From contig CAVZSC010000026.1 in NCBI GenBank assembly GCA_963777755.1, forward strand, positions 930,001-994,000: a DNA stretch of 64,000 nucleotides, written 5' to 3'. Made by a program: the position numbers and the translations under genes. Every line of letters begins with the position of its first letter. Position 1 is the stretch's first letter. This document shows, one piece after another, positions 9,577-17,022 of the stretch. The stretch is from DATFWC01 sp963777755. Lineage in GTDB: Bacteria; Pseudomonadota; Alphaproteobacteria; Rhizobiales; Xanthobacteraceae. The notes under the pieces were generated by a model, which made no database searches, was not told where the DNA came from, and saw only the letters and a program-made list of their open reading frames with translations.

Positions 9577-9663
9577 CCGGAATGCCTGGGGCGGACATGC
9601 GCCTTGCTGGCGATGCCATGTCATTGGCACCGTTTACGAAACCCTCTCCGAGTTCGTTCTGCC

Positions 9664-11173
9664 GTAACTGCCCAGGATGTTGTTGTAAATTTTTCTAGAC
9701 GGCGGACTCGGTTTCCGATTCAAGGATTTGGATGAGTCGGGATGCGGCGGCTGAATTGGCCGAACTACCGAGAGAAGACCTGCTTGCGGTGATTGCGGCG
9801 CAAGCGGCACAGATTGCGGCTCTGACGGCGCGGATTGCTCAGTTGGAGCGCCAGTTGGGGCTTGATAGCTCCAACAGCAGCAAGCCGCCATCGAGCGATG
9901 GGTTCAAGAAGCCTGTGCGGGTGAGGAGCCTGCGCGAGCCGTCGGGCAAGCGGCCTGGTGGTCAGAAAGGGCATCCGGGCGAGACCCTGCGCTGCGTGCA
10001 GACGGCCGACCATATCATTGATCACTTTCCGCAGGCGTGCAGGCGATGCGGAATGGCGCTGACGAGCGCCATGACGACAGGCCACTGCGCCCGACAGGTG
10101 TTCGACCTTCCCGAGCCGCGTCCGGTGGTGACCGAGCACCGCGCCCATGTGTGCAGCTGTCCATCGTGTGGGGCACAGACCAAAGCTGCCTTTCCCACCG
10201 CAGTGGCGGCGCCGGTTCAATACGGTCCCCGGATCAGCGCCATTGTGGTCTATCTGCTGCACGGCCAGTTCCTGCCCGAAGATCGCTTAGCGGAGTTGAT
10301 GCATGCTCTGTTCGGGGTGAGCCTTGTTCCGGCGACCATTGCCCGGATGAGCCGCAGCTGTGCGCAGCGGCTACAGAGCTTCCTCCACGTCGCGCGCGAT
10401 CATGTGGTCTGTGCCAAGGTCAAGCATCTGGACGAGACCGGCTTTCGCATCGGCGGCCGAACCCGATGGCTGCACGTCGCCTCCACCGCCCAGCTGACCG
10501 TCTACCGGGTCTGTGCCAAGCGCGGGACCGTCTGGGACCACATGATCGGTATTGCGGTGCATGACCACTGGAAGCCCTACTACACCATGGGGGGCGTACG
10601 TCATGCGTTGTGCAACGCGCATCATTTGCGCGAATTGAAGGCACTCGTCGACATCGACAAGGAGAACTGGGCGCGCAGGATGCAAATCCTGCTGCGCCGG
10701 GCCTGCCACGCCGTAAACCTCGCCCGCCAGAAAGAGCGGCCGCTCAAACCGAGCCTCGTTGCCCTCATCGAGGGACGCTATGATGCCATCGTGGCGAAGG
10801 GGCTCGCCTTCCATTGCAGACGGCCGGCGCTGCGCCGTGCGCAGCGGCGTGGCCGGAAGCCAAACCGCACCGGCCACAATCTTCTCCTGCGCCTCGAAGA
10901 ACGCAGGGACGACGTGCTGCGATTCCTGCACGATCCGGATGTGCCCTTCACAAACAACCAGGCCGAAGCCGACATCCGCATGATGAAGCTGCGGCAGAAA
11001 ATCTCCGGCGGCTTCCGCACTCAGGCCAGCGCCCAGGACTTCGCTACCATCCGCTCCATGCTCTCCACCGCCAAAAAGCAAGGCTGGGACCTCATCTCCG
11101 CCCTCATGCAGCCCCCCGATAGCCTCCTCCGATCCCTCCAAACCGCCTGAACGCCAACATCCTGGGCAGTTAC
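9664..11173 (+). mobile_element. Complete IS66-family insertion sequence (single-ORF type)
   Basis: A 1510-bp element bounded by perfect 19-bp terminal inverted repeats: GTAACTGCCCAGGATGTTG at 9664-9682 and its exact complement at 11155-11173. It is flanked by a perfect 8-bp direct repeat GTTCTGCC at 9656-9663 and 11174-11181, the target duplication length expected of IS66. It carries only the transposase (tnpC-like) gene, without tnpA/tnpB, as in the ISBst12 subgroup. Perfect ends and duplication indicate a recent and probably still mobile insertion. Confidence 0.95.
9732..11150 (+). CDS. IS66 family transposase (TnpC)
   Basis: A 472-residue DDE transposase. N-terminal leucine-zipper-like helix (AALTARIAQLERQLGLDSSN), then SSKPPSSDG, the IS66 zinc-finger cysteines (CRRCGMAL and CSCPSCGAQ, about residues 105-145), and the catalytic core with KHLDETGFRIGG (D), the central AHHLRELKAL block, and the C-terminal FTNNQAEADIRMMKLRQKIS block with the catalytic E. 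It fills almost the whole element and ends 4 bp before the right terminal repeat. The frame is intact. Confidence 0.95.
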   Translation: MSRDAAAELAELPREDLLAVIAAQAAQIAALTARIAQLERQLGLDSSNSSKPPSSDGFKKPVRVRSLREPSGKRPGGQKGHPGETLRCVQTADHIIDHFPQACRRCGMALTSAMTTGHCARQVFDLPEPRPVVTEHRAHVCSCPSCGAQTKAAFPTAVAAPVQYGPRISAIVVYLLHGQFLPEDRLAELMHALFGVSLVPATIARMSRSCAQRLQSFLHVARDHVVCAKVKHLDETGFRIGGRTRWLHVASTAQLTVYRVCAKRGTVWDHMIGIAVHDHWKPYYTMGGVRHALCNAHHLRELKALVDIDKENWARRMQILLRRACHAVNLARQKERPLKPSLVALIEGRYDAIVAKGLAFHCRRPALRRAQRRGRKPNRTGHNLLLRLEERRDDVLRFLHDPDVPFTNNQAEADIRMMKLRQKISGGFRTQASAQDFATIRSMLSTAKKQGWDLISALMQPPDSLLRSLQTA

Positions 11174-11196
11174 GTTCTGCCAAAATGAAAAATTGA

Positions 11197-11216
11197 TTGT
11201 ATTTTCAATAATACAA
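11197..11216. repeat. AT-rich inverted repeat, operator-like
   Basis: A 7-bp perfect inverted repeat TTGTATT-TTCAAT-AATACAA in a short AT-rich tract just outside the right end of the IS66 element. Its shape resembles GntR/FadR-type operators (half-site TTGTAT), but no regulator gene is adjacent. It lies 3' of the convergent methylofuran-type gene, so a terminator role is also possible. Confidence 0.35.
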
Positions 11217-11241
11217 CTTTAAGAGGGAAGATTGATCCGAG

Positions 11242-12288
11242 TCACGGCAGGCCACGCGACGCGAGCAACGCCAGCGCCGCCGCGGGGGCGCATTGCGTCG
11301 CGCGCGCACGCACGTCCGGCACGGCATCGAACAGGGTCTCGATGCCGATGCACGGGCGTCCCAACCGCCGCGCGACCTCGCGCACGACGGCTTCGCCGAT
11401 GCCGGCGCTGACCACCGGGGCTTCCGCCGGCATGGTGGCCGCCGACAACACCAGCAGCGCGCCGTCGACGATCGCGCGGACCTGTGCCTCGGCGAGCCAT
11501 TGCGCCAGGCCGCTCCACGCGGCGTCGGTCGCGTCGGCCGCATCGTGGCCGACCATGCGGGCAAGCCGCGCGCGCGAGGCCTCGATCGTCTTGGCGCGCC
11601 CGTCCGCGGTGGGCATCTGATCGGCGTCCGGCGGCAGGGTGCCGAGGATGCGGTGCACGTCCCCCATGGTGGCGAAATTCTCGTGGATCAACCCGACCCA
11701 GCGGCCGGCGAGCGGCGCGCGATCGGCGGTCGCCATCACGAAGCTGCGGACGAGCCCGGTATAGATGAGCTCGCCCATCGCCAGGCGCTCGGCATCGGTA
11801 TAGCCGCGGGCACGCACCGTACCATCCGCGATCGGCACGATGTCGGTCGTGGTCGAGCCCGTGTCGACGAACAGTGCCGCAGCAAGCCGCCCCGCCACGT
11901 AGGTCGCGGTCGCGTACCAGTTCGCCGAGGCGACGTCCTCCACATGCCGCTCGGCCCGTTCGGGCGACACGAAGCCGGCGCGGCCGGCATAGAGCGACAC
12001 TGATGCAGGCGCAAGCACGCGCAGCGCAAGCGCGGTGAGCTTGTCCACGCCCTCGGCGCGGCACGCAAAGGTGTCGGCGAGCTCCCCCGTCATGGTGAGA
12101 ACGTGGTGGTCGGCCGCGCCCATGCGCGTCTTGCCTTCGGCGAAGGCCGCGCTCAGGGCGTCGAGTCCGTGGCGGAGCGGGGACGCAAACTGCAGCGCCT
12201 CGACGATGCGCCCGTCCACCGCCCGCGCCGCCTTGAGATGAACACCGCCGATGTCCCACCCGACAATCACCGTCATGGTGGAATTCAT
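11242..12288 (-). CDS. H4MPT-linked C1 pathway protein, hydantoinase A-fold (MfnF-like)
   Basis: A 348-residue ASKHA-fold protein: VIVGWDIGGVHLKAARAV at the N terminus and FVDTGSTTTDIVPI near residue 140. It matches the family annotated as tetrahydromethanopterin-linked C1 transfer pathway protein; the archaeal relative MfnF couples furan and tyramine-glutamate moieties in methanofuran synthesis. In bacteria such genes occur with the methylofuran/dephospho-H4MPT formaldehyde oxidation pathway of methylotrophs. It is divergent from a HisA/HisF-like gene with a 57-bp gap, a pairing also seen in methylotroph clusters. No other pathway gene (fae, mch, mtdB, fhc) is in this window. Confidence 0.75.
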   Translation of the reverse strand: MNSTMTVIVGWDIGGVHLKAARAVDGRIVEALQFASPLRHGLDALSAAFAEGKTRMGAADHHVLTMTGELADTFACRAEGVDKLTALALRVLAPASVSLYAGRAGFVSPERAERHVEDVASANWYATATYVAGRLAAALFVDTGSTTTDIVPIADGTVRARGYTDAERLAMGELIYTGLVRSFVMATADRAPLAGRWVGLIHENFATMGDVHRILGTLPPDADQMPTADGRAKTIEASRARLARMVGHDAADATDAAWSGLAQWLAEAQVRAIVDGALLVLSAATMPAEAPVVSAGIGEAVVREVARRLGRPCIGIETLFDAVPDVRARATQCAPAAALALLASRGLP

Positions 12289-12345
12289 GCCCCAAGCTGC
12301 ATGCTATGACCATATCGCTTCGTTGCCGTCACGCCGAGGGCCGCC

Positions 12346-13053
12346 GTGCAGGTCATTCCGGTCATCGATCTCAAAGGCGGGCTGGTCGTGCGCGCCCGGA
12401 TGGGCGAGCGCGCCAACTATCGTCCGATCGAGACGGCGCTGTCTCCCACCAGCGCGCCGCACGACGTCGTGCGCGGTCTCCTGTCGGTCTACCCGTTTGC
12501 GCTGTTGTACATCGCCGATCTCGACGCGATCGAGGGGGCAGGCAACAACGACGCAGTCGTGAGCGAGCTGCGCGGCGAATTTCCCCGCGTGGAGCTTTGG
12601 ATCGATCGCGGCATCGCGGATCGTCGCGCGGCCGAGGATTGGCTCGCCGCAGGCCTCGGCCACATGGTGCTCGGGAGCGAAAGCCTCGCCGATGCCGCGG
12701 TCGCGCAGCACTTTGCCGACGATCCGCGGGTGATCCTCTCTCTTGATTTCCGCGCTGCTGCGTTCCAGGGGCCGCCCCCGCTGCTGGAGCACTCCGACAA
12801 TTGGCCGCACAAGGTCATCGTCATGACGCTCGCGCGGGTCGGCAGCGGTGCGGGCCCCGACCTCGAGCGCCTTGGCGCCATCCGTTCTGCGGCACCGACG
12901 CGGAAAGTCTATGCGGCCGGCGGCGTGCGCGATGTTTCCGACCTCGCTGCGCTGCAGAATGCCGGTATTGCGGGAGCGCTCGTCGCATCCTCGCTTCATG
13001 ATGGTCGTTTGACTTGGCGACAGATACAAAGCGTTGACGACGCGACGGGCTAG
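12346..13053 (+). CDS. HisA/HisF-family TIM-barrel protein of the H4MPT/methylofuran gene set
   Basis: A 235-residue barrel starting at a GTG codon, with VIPVIDLKGGLVVRARMG matching the HisA beta-1/phosphate-site motif, a second aspartate in LYIADLDAIEG, and VYAAGGVRDVSDLAAL with the C-terminal phosphate-binding glycines. The substrate-loop sequence departs from true histidine-biosynthetic HisA. Its divergent partner is an MfnF-like protein, so I place it with the HisA-related proteins of the bacterial C1-carrier gene set rather than in histidine biosynthesis. The exact reaction is not established from sequence. Confidence 0.7.
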   Translation: MQVIPVIDLKGGLVVRARMGERANYRPIETALSPTSAPHDVVRGLLSVYPFALLYIADLDAIEGAGNNDAVVSELRGEFPRVELWIDRGIADRRAAEDWLAAGLGHMVLGSESLADAAVAQHFADDPRVILSLDFRAAAFQGPPPLLEHSDNWPHKVIVMTLARVGSGAGPDLERLGAIRSAAPTRKVYAAGGVRDVSDLAALQNAGIAGALVASSLHDGRLTWRQIQSVDDATG

Positions 13054-13061
13054 CCCGCGAC

Positions 13062-13484
13062 TCATGTCGATGCGACCGGTGTGGCGAGGCTTCGTGCAGT
13101 CGCCGCCATCTTGTCATCGAAGGTGACAAGGGTGGCTCCAATCCGCTGCGTGATAGCGATATTGAGTGCGTCCGGTGTCCGAAGTGTGAGATCAAGGCGA
13201 CGGATATACCCCGCCGCCGCTGAAACATCTGCCGTAGTCAACGCAACTCGCGTGGTCGCTCGCGCGGTCCAGGCATCGAAGTTGGAAAACGCAGCCCGAG
13301 CTTCCTTCGACGTAAGGTCCCGGGTCCGTACACGACGTGCCATCGCTGATGCGAATTCAGTGGCCGCGAAATCACTGACAATCAGGACCGGCGCATGTAG
13401 GCGCAAGAAGGCCTCGGCACGCGCCGTGAACAGGTCCTGAGAGAGAAGGGCAACAAGAACGCTCGCATCGAGATAGGCGTTCAA
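13062..13484 (-). CDS. PIN-domain toxin (VapC-like)
   Basis: A 140-residue PIN ribonuclease starting at TTG (13484), which overlaps the TGA of the upstream antitoxin; a longer frame exists but the family N terminus (AYLDASVLVALL) fixes this start. Acidic metal-site residues are present: D in YLDASVL, E in ATEFASAM, D in TPDALNI and D in TFDDKM. VapC toxins cleave tRNA or rRNA unless held by the antitoxin. The translational overlap with the antitoxin supports a working toxin-antitoxin operon. Confidence 0.85.
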   Translation of the reverse strand: MNAYLDASVLVALLSQDLFTARAEAFLRLHAPVLIVSDFAATEFASAMARRVRTRDLTSKEARAAFSNFDAWTARATTRVALTTADVSAAAGYIRRLDLTLRTPDALNIAITQRIGATLVTFDDKMAATARSLATPVAST

Positions 13485-13732
13485 ACGGCGTCCTCGTCCC
13501 GCATTGTGGAAACCAGCGCACCGGCATTTTCGCTCGGCTTGGCCTTGCCAACCCGATGCGTTGCGAGCCAATCCAGGTCGGCCGTCGACACCGCGCGTGC
13601 CGGTTCGGCAACGGGTCTGAGCTCAACCACGGGACGGCCGTGACGCGTAATAACGATGCCTTCGCCCTTTAGTGCGCGGTCGATCAGCTCGGACAATCGG
13701 TTCTTGGCTTCTGCGACGCTATGACTGCTCAT
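13481..13732 (-). CDS. Phd/YefM-type antitoxin
   Basis: An 83-residue prevent-host-death family protein: SVAEAKNRLSELIDRALKGE followed by GIVITRHGRPVVELRP, the canonical N-terminal dimerisation and DNA-binding fold. The acidic C-terminal tail would neutralise the PIN toxin encoded immediately downstream, with which it overlaps by 4 bp. Such antitoxins repress their own promoter, here expected upstream of 13732. Confidence 0.85.
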   Translation of the reverse strand: MSSHSVAEAKNRLSELIDRALKGEGIVITRHGRPVVELRPVAEPARAVSTADLDWLATHRVGKAKPSENAGALVSTMRDEDAV

Positions 13733-13898
13733 TTCGAGATTATAGCTATCTGATAGCCATCTTGTCGAGGCGGAGGCTCGTCACGGCTGCAACCTTCTCG
13801 CCCGCGCACGGAACGCGAAATCATCGGCAGGAGTTGATCAGCAGAGGCATGCCGCCACCGGCACGGTTGTTCCGGCGCGCGCGAACATGGAGGCAATC

Positions 13899-14471
13899 AT
13901 GAAACCCGTCGCATTCGTGTTAGCGAGCTGTGCGCTGCTGGTCCCGCTCGGATCGGCATCCGCCGGGCAGTGCACCAGCGAAATCGATAGCCTGGCGAAG
14001 ACATTGGCCGCGCACGATGCCGACTCCGGTCCGAGCGCGGGGGCTGCCGATTCCACCATGGGGCAACACCCGCCGACCAGCGCCATGAGCCAGGCCGACC
14101 AAGCCGGTAATGCCTCGGCCATGGCGGCGCAATCAAGCAAGCCGCAGCATCCGCCGACCGCCACGATGAACCGGGAAACCACGGGCAGCAGTTCCTCGAG
14201 CGTCGGAAGCGAGAGCGCGAAGGAGCAGCATCCCCCTACCGCCGCCATGAATCGGGAAACCCAGGGTGCGGCCTCGCCGCAGGACGTGCAGCGCCAAACC
14301 CAGGGACAGCCGACGGCGGCGCAGCAGGCACAAGGCCAGATCGCGGCCTCGCACAACATGGTCTCGGTGACCGCCGCCCTCGAGCGTGCCCGCATGCTGG
14401 ACCGGCAAGGCAACGAAGCCGAGTGCCTGAGCGCGGTCGGCCAAGCCAAGCTGATATCCGGGGCGCGGTGA
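13899..14471 (+). CDS. Secreted protein with three QHPPT repeats at 27-residue period
   Basis: A 190-residue protein of unknown function. A GGAGG box six bases before 13899 favours this ATG over the one at 13887. It has a signal peptide (residues 1-22, ending LGSASA), a low-complexity Ser/Ala/Gln middle with QHPPT at residues 56, 83 and 110 (exactly 27 apart, each followed by xAM or xTM), and a helical C-terminal segment ending AECLSAVGQAKLISG. One cysteine lies just after the signal peptide and one near the C terminus, suggesting a disulfide. I do not recognise a family. Confidence 0.65.
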   Translation: MKPVAFVLASCALLVPLGSASAGQCTSEIDSLAKTLAAHDADSGPSAGAADSTMGQHPPTSAMSQADQAGNASAMAAQSSKPQHPPTATMNRETTGSSSSSVGSESAKEQHPPTAAMNRETQGAASPQDVQRQTQGQPTAAQQAQGQIAASHNMVSVTAALERARMLDRQGNEAECLSAVGQAKLISGAR

Positions 14472-14475
14472 GACA

Positions 14476-14560
14476 GCGAATAGCGAGTGGCGAATAGCGA
14501 ATAGGGTCCTGGCGGGCAGCTTTCTGCTTGCTATTCGCTACTCGTTATTTCGCCATTCGC
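14476..14560. repeat. Imperfect inverted repeat built on GCGAATAGCGA
   Basis: GCGAATAGCGAGTGGCGAA... on the left (14476-14504) is mirrored by CTATTCGCTACTCG...CGCCATTCGC on the right (14531-14560). The unit itself is internally repeated. It sits between two convergent genes, where a bidirectional terminator or dispersed palindromic element is plausible. Confidence 0.5.
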
Positions 14561-14564
14561 CCCT

Positions 14565-15563
14565 TCACGGCACCAGCACGACTGCGCCCGCAACCTCGCG
14601 CGCCTCGATCGCCCGATGGGCGGCCGCCGCGTCGCGCAGCGGATAGGTGCGGCCGATCTCGACCCGGAGGACGCCGCTCGCGACCAGGTCGAACAGCTCG
14701 GCGGCCGCGGCGCGCATCGCTGCCGGCTCGCCGATGTGGCTGCTGAGCGCCGGCCGGCATACCGACAGCGAGCCTTTCTTCGCCAGCAGCAGGAGATCGA
14801 GCGGCGGCACGTGGCCCGAAGCGTTGCCGTAGTTGACCAGCATGCCGAACGGCCGCACGCAATCGAGCGAGCGCATGAACGTGTCTTGCCCGACCCCGTC
14901 GAAGACAGCCGACACACCGTCGGCAACGAGCGACTTCACGGCCCCGACGAAATCGACCTCGCGGTAGAGAATCGCGTGGTCGCAGCCGTGCCGCTTCGCA
15001 ATGTCCGCCTTATCGCGTGAGCCGACGGTGCCGATGACGGTCGCGCCGAGGTGCCTGGCCCATCGGGTGAGCAGGAGACCGACCCCGCTCGCCGCCGTGT
15101 GGATGAGGATCGTATCGCCCGGCTTCGGGCGGCACACGCGATTGATCACCAGCGAGGCGGTGAACCCTTTGACCATCAGGGATGCTGCGATCTCGTCAGA
15201 GATCGCAGCCGGGATGCGGATCAGCCGCTCGACCGGGACGTTGCGCGCTTCCGCGTAGGCGCCGGTCTGCTCGTAGAAGGCCGCGCTCATGCCGGCATAG
15301 ACGACGCGGTCGCCGACGGCAAAACCCGTCGCGCCCGGCCCGAGCTCCTCCACCACGCCGGCGGCCTCGTTGCCGAGGATCACCGGGAATTCGAGCGGTC
15401 GCGCCAGGTAGAAGCCGCCGCGGCGGACGTTGACGTCGGAGAAATTCAAACCGATCGCGGTGTGGCGGATGCGCGCCTCGCCCGGCGCCGGGGGAGCGAG
15501 CTCGCAATCCTCGTAACGCAACACGTCGGGATCGCCGTTGCGGTGGATACGGACAGCCTTCAT
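14565..15563 (-). CDS. Quinone oxidoreductase (QorA-like), MDR superfamily
   Basis: A 332-residue NADPH:quinone reductase-type protein. N-terminal GroES-like domain (MKAVRIHRNGDPDVLRYEDC), then HTAASGVGLLLTRWARHLGA as the nucleotide-binding loop around residue 155. No zinc ligands are seen. It is the last gene of a compact minus-strand operon: it starts 4 bp after the glutamine-synthetase-like gene. A role in reducing a quinone or enoyl product of the upstream Rieske oxygenase is plausible but inferred. Confidence 0.85.
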   Translation of the reverse strand: MKAVRIHRNGDPDVLRYEDCELAPPAPGEARIRHTAIGLNFSDVNVRRGGFYLARPLEFPVILGNEAAGVVEELGPGATGFAVGDRVVYAGMSAAFYEQTGAYAEARNVPVERLIRIPAAISDEIAASLMVKGFTASLVINRVCRPKPGDTILIHTAASGVGLLLTRWARHLGATVIGTVGSRDKADIAKRHGCDHAILYREVDFVGAVKSLVADGVSAVFDGVGQDTFMRSLDCVRPFGMLVNYGNASGHVPPLDLLLLAKKGSLSVCRPALSSHIGEPAAMRAAAAELFDLVASGVLRVEIGRTYPLRDAAAAHRAIEAREVAGAVVLVP

Positions 15564-15567
15564 GTGT

Positions 15568-17022
15568 TTACATCAGCTCGAAATACTCCCGGTGCTCCCA
15601 CTCGGACACCTCCGACTGGAAGCGGGCGATCTCGGCGTCCTTGATGGCGACGAAATAGTCCACGAACGCATCCCCGAGGCCGTGGCGGAAGCATGCGCTC
15701 GTACGCAGCGCATCGAGCGCCTCGCCGAGCGATTTCGGCAGGAGCTCGGCTTGCGCCTCATACGGCGTATCGGCCGACGGGCCGGGGTCGAGCTTGCGCG
15801 CGATGCCGTCGAGGCCGGCGATGATCTGCGAGGCCATGTAGAGGTAGGGGTTGGCGGCGGGCTCGCCGATGCGGTTTTCCAGGTGCGTCGCCGTATCGCC
15901 GGGTCCGCCCAGCACACGGACCATGACGCCGCGATTGTCGCGTCCCCAGATCACGCGGTCGGGCGCCAGCTGAAACGGGCGATATCGCTTGTAGCCGTTG
16001 ATCGTCGGGGTCGCGAAGGCGGCGCCCGCACGGGCATGCGCGAGCAGCCCGGCGAGGAACGAGTGCCCCAGGGGGGACAGCAGATCGCGATCGGAGGCGA
16101 AGGCGTTCGCCTTCGTTTTCGTCTCGATCAGCGACTGGTGCAGATGCCACCCGCTGGAAAACGCGTTGGGAAAGCGCGGCCGGCACATGAAGCTGGCGTG
16201 CAGCCCGTTGCGCCGCGCGATCTGTTTCACGGCGCTGCGGAACAGCACCATCGCGTCGGCGGCCGCGATGCCGACCTGCGGCGCGAAGGTGAACTCGCAC
16301 TGGCTGGGGCCGAGCTCGAGCTCGACCGAGCGCAGCGGCAGGGCGAGCCGGCCGAGATCGCGCCGCAGCGTCTCGATGATCGGATCGATCAGGTCGTAGC
16401 GGGTTTCGGTCAAGAGCTGGAAGCCCTGCGAGATCAGGCTGACCTCCGGGGCTTCCGGCGGCCAGGCCGCATCCGCCGGCGCGAGCCGCGGGTTCTCCAG
16501 CCGGAACAGGTGGAACTCGACTTCCAGGCCGGCCATGTAGGCGAAGCCGGCCTTGGCGAGGCGCTCGAGCTGGTCGCGCAGGAGCCGGCGCGTCGAGAAG
16601 GTCACCGGCTTGCCGCTGGGAAAGTACAAGTCGCACAGGAGCCATCCGGTCTTGTGCGCCCACGGCAGGATGCGAAAGGTCGTCGGATCCGCCACCAGCA
16701 GCATGTCGGCGGCGCCCTCCATCTCCGGCATGCCGAAGCCGCCGCCGGGCGTGAACACCGGAAACACGGTGCGGTGTGCGGTGTCCTTGGCGAGCAACGT
16801 GGAGGTCGCAGTGCAGCCGTTGCGCATGGTGGCGGCCGCCTCGGCCGCCACCATGGTCTTGCCGCGCAGGATTCCGTGCTGGTCGACGAACGAGAAGCGA
16901 ACCGACTCGAGCTCCTCGCCGGCGATCGTCTGCTCGACCGCCTCGGCGGCCTTGGCCTGTTCGTCGCTCCACAGGCCGTGCCGCTCGACGAAGCTGACGC
17001 TTCTCTTGTCGCGCGCCGACAT
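15568..17022 (-). CDS. Glutamine synthetase-family ligase (catabolic type)
   Basis: A 484-residue class I glutamine synthetase fold: beta-grasp N domain with VDQHGILRGKTM, AGLEVEFHLF with metal-binding glutamates, NGYKRYRPFQLAPD for ATP/glutamate binding, and ENRIGEPAANPYLYMASQI near the C terminus. It is clearly not GlnA; the N-terminal extension and divergent sequence fit the gamma-glutamyl-amine ligases. Its ATG shares one base with the stop of the Rieske oxygenase (TGATG). In aniline and alkylamine degradation a GS-like enzyme gamma-glutamylates the amine for the oxygenase, which makes an amine substrate plausible here (inference). Confidence 0.85.
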   Translation of the reverse strand: MSARDKRSVSFVERHGLWSDEQAKAAEAVEQTIAGEELESVRFSFVDQHGILRGKTMVAAEAAATMRNGCTATSTLLAKDTAHRTVFPVFTPGGGFGMPEMEGAADMLLVADPTTFRILPWAHKTGWLLCDLYFPSGKPVTFSTRRLLRDQLERLAKAGFAYMAGLEVEFHLFRLENPRLAPADAAWPPEAPEVSLISQGFQLLTETRYDLIDPIIETLRRDLGRLALPLRSVELELGPSQCEFTFAPQVGIAAADAMVLFRSAVKQIARRNGLHASFMCRPRFPNAFSSGWHLHQSLIETKTKANAFASDRDLLSPLGHSFLAGLLAHARAGAAFATPTINGYKRYRPFQLAPDRVIWGRDNRGVMVRVLGGPGDTATHLENRIGEPAANPYLYMASQIIAGLDGIARKLDPGPSADTPYEAQAELLPKSLGEALDALRTSACFRHGLGDAFVDYFVAIKDAEIARFQSEVSEWEHREYFELM

